Assembly: GCF_000710915.1 (NCBI RefSeq)
Contig: NZ_BAUA01000181.1
Span: 1 to 64,000, forward strand
Source of the DNA: Nocardia brasiliensis IFM 10847
Lineage (GTDB): Bacteria > Actinomycetota > Actinomycetes > Mycobacteriales > Mycobacteriaceae
Direction: 5' to 3'
Length of the DNA stretch: 64,000 bases
Shown here: positions 60,776-64,000 of the stretch, piece after piece
Position numbering within the stretch: the first letter of the stretch is position 1
Layout of the letters: every line of letters begins with the position of its first letter
The notes under the pieces: model-generated
What the model saw: only the letters and a program-made list of their open reading frames with translations
The model's database searches: none
Told to the model about the DNA's origin: nothing
Program-made: the position numbers and the translations under genes

Positions 60776-62044
60776 TTATCCGCGGTGCTGATCGGTCCCG
60801 GTCAGCGTGGCGGGCAGACCCGCGGCGCCCACCCCGCCGACGCACGCGCAGAACAGCTGCGCGTCGCCGTCGGGCGCCTGGGCGCGAATGTCGGTGTCGG
60901 TGGCCGAGATCCATGCCGCGGCACCGCGCTGCAACGCCAATTCGGTGGTGCCCTGCAGCAAGCGGACCGAACCGGCGGTGCACAGCACGATGCCGGGCCC
61001 GGCCGCGGTGAGCGGCACCTGGCCGGAACCGGCGACGAGATCGAAACGGCGCAGCGCGAACTCCGGCGCGGGCGTCGCGTAGCGCACCGAGCCGTCACCG
61101 GCGGGCTCGGGCAGCACGACCGGCAGGTCGATCGGCTCGAAATCCAGCACCCGCAACAGTTCCGGCACATCGACATGCTTGGGGGTGAGCCCGCCGCGCA
61201 ACACGTTGTCGGAGTTGGCCATGATCTCCACGCCGAGCCCACGCAGGTAGGCGTGCAGATTGCCGGCGGCGAGGAACAGGCCCTGACCCGGCTCCAGGGT
61301 CAGCCGGTTCAACAGCAGCGCCGCGAGCACGCCCGCGTCCCCGGGGTAGGCCTCGGCCAGCTCCAGCGCGGTGCGGGCTTCGGCGGTGAACTCGCGCTTG
61401 CCTTTTCCGGACAGGTATCGCACACAGCCGTCCAGTACCGCGGGCAGCAGGGTGGCCAGCACCGGCTGCGGCAGCGTGATCCAGGTGGTGAACAGGGTGC
61501 GCAGCCCGTCCGAGTCCGGCTGCGCGGCAAGCAGGTTCGCGTAGGACTCCAGGCCCGGCACCTGCAGCGCGCGCAGCAGCTCCACGGTGCGATGCGGGTC
61601 GCGGAAACCGGCCAGCGCCTCGAACCGGTCCAGTGCCACCACCAGTTCGGGCTTGTGGTTGTCGTCGCGGTAGTTGCGCATCGGTGAGTCCAGCGCCACG
61701 TTGGTCCGGTTCTCCCGCTCGAAGCCCGCCCGCGCCTGCGCCGCACTCGGATGCGCCTGCAGCGAGAGCGGCTCCTCGGCGGCCAGGATCTTGAGCAGGA
61801 ACGGCAGCTTGCCGCCGAATTCCGCGGCGGCGGGGCCGAGTTCACAGATCGGGTCGGCCGCGACGTAGTCCAGCAGCGACGTGGTGTGATCCGCGATCCG
61901 CACGTGCGCGGGATCGGCGGGATGCGCGCCGAACCAGAGTTCGGCTTCGGGGTGGGCGGACGGTACCGGTCGGCCGCACAACTGAGCGAGCGCGGTGCGC
62001 GAGCCCCAGGCGTACGAGCGCAGCGCACCAACGAGTTCGTGCAC
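60776..62044 (-). CDS. manA: Mannose-6-phosphate isomerase
   Basis: A 422-residue type I phosphomannose isomerase linking fructose-6-phosphate to mannose-6-phosphate. Zinc-site text is visible: LSLQAHPSAAQA, with Gln and His ligands, and the family signature IMANSDNVLRGGLTPKHVDVPELL. GTG 62044 overlaps the stop of the TobH-like gene by one base, so translation is coupled. The operon order manB - TobH-like - manA matches M. tuberculosis Rv3257c-Rv3255c. Confidence 0.93.
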   Translation of the reverse strand: MHELVGALRSYAWGSRTALAQLCGRPVPSAHPEAELWFGAHPADPAHVRIADHTTSLLDYVAADPICELGPAAAEFGGKLPFLLKILAAEEPLSLQAHPSAAQARAGFERENRTNVALDSPMRNYRDDNHKPELVVALDRFEALAGFRDPHRTVELLRALQVPGLESYANLLAAQPDSDGLRTLFTTWITLPQPVLATLLPAVLDGCVRYLSGKGKREFTAEARTALELAEAYPGDAGVLAALLLNRLTLEPGQGLFLAAGNLHAYLRGLGVEIMANSDNVLRGGLTPKHVDVPELLRVLDFEPIDLPVVLPEPAGDGSVRYATPAPEFALRRFDLVAGSGQVPLTAAGPGIVLCTAGSVRLLQGTTELALQRGAAAWISATDTDIRAQAPDGDAQLFCACVGGVGAAGLPATLTGTDQHRG

Positions 62045-63246
62045 TAGTAGCTGCCCCCGAACTGCCCTTGGCTTTCGGTCGCGGTGCCGCGAGTTCCGAT
62101 CAGCCGTAGGTATGCGGCGGCCATTTCCAGCCGCAACGCGAGCACGGCGAGCTGTTCCACCTCGCCGCCCGCGCCGGGCGCGGGTTCCTCGGGGCGGGGC
62201 GGTGCGGGCACGGACGGATCGGTGAGGCCGGTGTGCAGCAGATCGACATCGGCGTTCACCAGATCGGCGTCGACCAGGCCCGCCTCGCTGCCGCCGAACA
62301 CCGCGATCCGGCGGCGCGCGGCGGATTGGTCGGCGTCGGTGCTGAGCACGAACACCCGCATGCGTTCCACCTGCACGGGGCCGTCGAGTTCTTCGTCGTG
62401 GAAGAGCGGGTCGTAGCCGGGCGCGGATTCGCCTGCGGCCTCGGTCATCCGGGCTCTGGCGGCAACGGCCTCGGCCAGATCCACCGCGGTGGCGACCCGG
62501 CCCGCCGACTGCAGCAGCACCTCGGCGCCGTGCTCGGCCAGTTGGGCCGCGGCGGGGGAGTCGCCGGTCAGCACCACGCCGCGCTGATGCATGCGGGCGG
62601 CGAGGGTTTTGGCCGGATTACGGAAGACCTCGTTGGCCGGACCGTCGCGCAGCGCCTCCGCGTCGAGGATGTCGGCGAGCGCGGTGAGGTCGGGCACGAG
62701 CGTCGCGCTGCGGCCGGGGTCGACGATCTGCAATACGGCGATGCCCGCCGCGACGAACCGCAGCAGCCGGTTGTGGTCCAGCACCGGCACCCGGGGTGCG
62801 AGCACGGCGGCCCGGCCGGCCGCGACGGCGCGCATGGGGCCTTCGATGGGGGTCGCGACGACCACCTCGGCGCCGCGGCGCAGCGCGCGGTCCACCGCGT
62901 CGGTCAGGCGCGGATCGCCGGCGTCGTCGCCGGTGACGAGGACGACGTCGAGCGGACCGACCCAGGGCGGCAGCGCGGCGACCGGCACCACGGGCAGACC
63001 CGCGCGGTCACCGAGCGCGGCGACCAGCAGGCTCGCGGCCCGCGCGGCCCGGCCTGCGCCGGAGACGAGCACCACGCTGCGTGGTCGCAGACCGGCGAGG
63101 CGGGCCAGGGCGTCCTCGCCGACGGCGGCTGCCGTGGCCCGGACCTGAGCTCCGCCGGAGGCCGCCGAACGCAGGGCGCCCGCCGTATCGGCTGCCTCGA
63201 GTGAAGCGGCATCGTCGAGGTCGAGCACCGGTGTTCCAGCGATCAT
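62044..63246 (-). CDS. TobH/SIS-domain-like protein of the mannose operon
   Basis: A 400-residue protein matching M. tuberculosis Rv3256c in position. It has sugar-isomerase-like (SIS) folds: VVLVSGAGRAARAASLLVAALG near residue 60, and GVVLTGDSPAAAQLAEHGAEVLLQSAGRVATAVDLAE in the C-terminal half. It is related to bacterial phosphoglucose/phosphomannose isomerases but its activity is not established. ATG 63246 has GGAGG nine bases upstream. It is coupled to manA downstream. Confidence 0.82.
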   Translation of the reverse strand: MIAGTPVLDLDDAASLEAADTAGALRSAASGGAQVRATAAAVGEDALARLAGLRPRSVVLVSGAGRAARAASLLVAALGDRAGLPVVPVAALPPWVGPLDVVLVTGDDAGDPRLTDAVDRALRRGAEVVVATPIEGPMRAVAAGRAAVLAPRVPVLDHNRLLRFVAAGIAVLQIVDPGRSATLVPDLTALADILDAEALRDGPANEVFRNPAKTLAARMHQRGVVLTGDSPAAAQLAEHGAEVLLQSAGRVATAVDLAEAVAARARMTEAAGESAPGYDPLFHDEELDGPVQVERMRVFVLSTDADQSAARRRIAVFGGSEAGLVDADLVNADVDLLHTGLTDPSVPAPPRPEEPAPGAGGEVEQLAVLALRLEMAAAYLRLIGTRGTATESQGQFGGSY

Positions 63247-63332
63247 CGGGCGTCCCACCTCCCCTCATCGCGCTGAGTCGTTTCCGCCCTTGCTCCCACC
63301 CGGGTCAGCTGCCACGCCGGGCCCGAGCCGGG

Positions 63333-63609
63333 TGAATCCAGGGCCTGTGATTCCACTATTCCAGTCGGGAGCGGTCGATGCTCGGGTTCCCGGTCCCGGG
63401 CCGAGCCGTCGGCTCCCCCGATCGCTGAATCCTGAGCTTGTGATTTCATCCGCCCTGATTCCACTATTCCAGTCAGGACCGGACGATGCGCAGGATCTCG
63501 GCGTCGGGTACAGCCGTCTACTTCCCCGTTCGCTGAATCCTGAGCTTGTGGTTTCATCCGCCCTGATTCCACTATTCCAGTCAGGACCGGACGATGCGCA
63601 GGATCTCGG
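63333..63609. repeat. Degenerate ~108-bp repeats spanning the manB 3' end
   Basis: A block of about 80 bp (TCGCTGAATCCTGAGCTTGT onward) occurs at 63422-63501 and 63530-63609 with one base change seen, period 108 bp. A shorter, diverged third copy is at 63333-63381. The right-hand copy includes the last codons and stop of manB, so the left copies carry fossil manB C-termini (ILRIVRS). This fills the intergenic space before the TobH-like gene. Confidence 0.8.
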
Positions 63610-64000
63610 TCACGAGTGCGTCTACTTCCTCCGGCGATCTGGCCTCGACGTTGAGCCGCAGCAGCGGCTCGGTGTTGGACGCGCGCAGATTGAACCAGGC
63701 GTCGTCGGCGAGTTGCACGGTGACCCCGTCGAGCCGGTCCACCGAGACCGTCCGGCTCGCGAAAGCCTCCACCACCGCCAAGGTCCGCTCCTGCGCGTCC
63801 GCCACTGTGGAATTGATCTCTCCCGAGGCCGCGTACGTTTCGTAGGCCGCCATCAGTTCCGACACCGGCCGGTCCTGTTCGCCGAGCGCGGCCAGCACAT
63901 GCAGCGCGGCGAGCATGCCGGAGTCGGCGCCCCAGAAGTCGCGGAAGTAGTAGTGCGCCGAATGTTCGCCGCCGAACACCGCGCCGGTCGAGGCCATCTG
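63581..64000 (-). CDS. manB: Phosphomannomutase/phosphoglucomutase, C-terminal part (cut by window edge)
   Basis: The visible ~140 C-terminal residues belong to the alpha-D-phosphohexomutase superfamily. GGEHSAHYYFRDFWGADSGMLAALHVLAAL is the sugar-binding domain 3 with GEHSxH, and WFNLRASNTEPLLRLNVEA is the phosphate-binding loop of domain 4. It converts mannose-6-phosphate to mannose-1-phosphate, between ManA and ManC. The 5' part lies outside the window. The stop codon is inside a repeated block. Confidence 0.92.
   Translation of the reverse strand, partial: QMASTGAVFGGEHSAHYYFRDFWGADSGMLAALHVLAALGEQDRPVSELMAAYETYAASGEINSTVADAQERTLAVVEAFASRTVSVDRLDGVTVQLADDAWFNLRASNTEPLLRLNVEARSPEEVDALVTEILRIVRS

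Overview
The window is high-GC actinobacterial DNA, most likely from a Nocardia or a close mycolic-acid-containing relative. The main evidence is the block manC - wbbL - rmlD / LCP protein - TIGR03089 protein, which reproduces the Mycobacterium tuberculosis Rv3264c-Rv3268 order. The right edge holds manB - TobH-like - manA, which matches Rv3257c-Rv3255c. GTG and TTG starts, many secreted small proteins and eukaryotic-type Ser/Thr kinases also fit. No rRNA, tRNA or CRISPR array was seen.

Left part (1-16.7 kb). This holds an epoxide hydrolase, a secreted protein with a frame break, and a paired acyl-CoA dehydrogenase operon. A lipoprotein, a small membrane protein and a GNAT acetyltransferase follow. 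Three tandem Ser/Thr kinases come next; the third has lost its membrane and sensor parts. Then come endonuclease IV, a TauD-type sulfate-ester dioxygenase, a class III CoA-transferase and an HMG-CoA lyase-like gene.

Regulatory and accessory part (17-23.6 kb). A divergent EF-Tu paralogue carries alanine at two positions where substitutions in E. coli EF-Tu give elfamycin resistance (R230 for pulvomycin, G275 for GE2270A). It is preceded by a 35-codon leader ORF whose stop codon lies inside a mutually exclusive hairpin pair. It converges on a gene that closely resembles the Vibrio autoinducer synthase CqsA, which is unexpected in an actinomycete. Next is a small amide-use regulon: FmdA-type amidase, FmdB-type zinc ribbon, a cytosolic AmiC-like sensor and a divergent MarR regulator. 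It carries a shared AT-rich operator motif in front of two of its units.

Middle part (23.6-42.6 kb). An ABC exporter of the MacB/LolD type and a PAP2-like phosphotransferase are followed by an orphan 29-residue peptide. A four-gene overlapping operon (SWIM/DUF5691 fusion, MoxR ATPase, DUF5682, VWA) comes next, an arrangement like the MoxR-VWA ternary systems. A decayed IS5-like transposase then sits beside a lower-GC terpene synthase plus prenyl diphosphate synthase cassette. After it comes an SMC/Rad50-like ATPase coupled to a small protein with a HEPN-like RX4H motif, a candidate defence pair.

Right part (42.6-64 kb). This has the SEC-C, SelT/W-like and zinc-ribbon small proteins, a type B carboxylesterase, the cell-wall linker genes, a P450, and a CitA/DcuS-type two-component system divergent from dctA. 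A TetR-controlled DUF4267 gene with two identical-arm operators, a phytoene-desaturase-like flavoprotein and a frame-broken CDF transporter follow. The mannose activation genes end the window, with manB cut off by the right edge.
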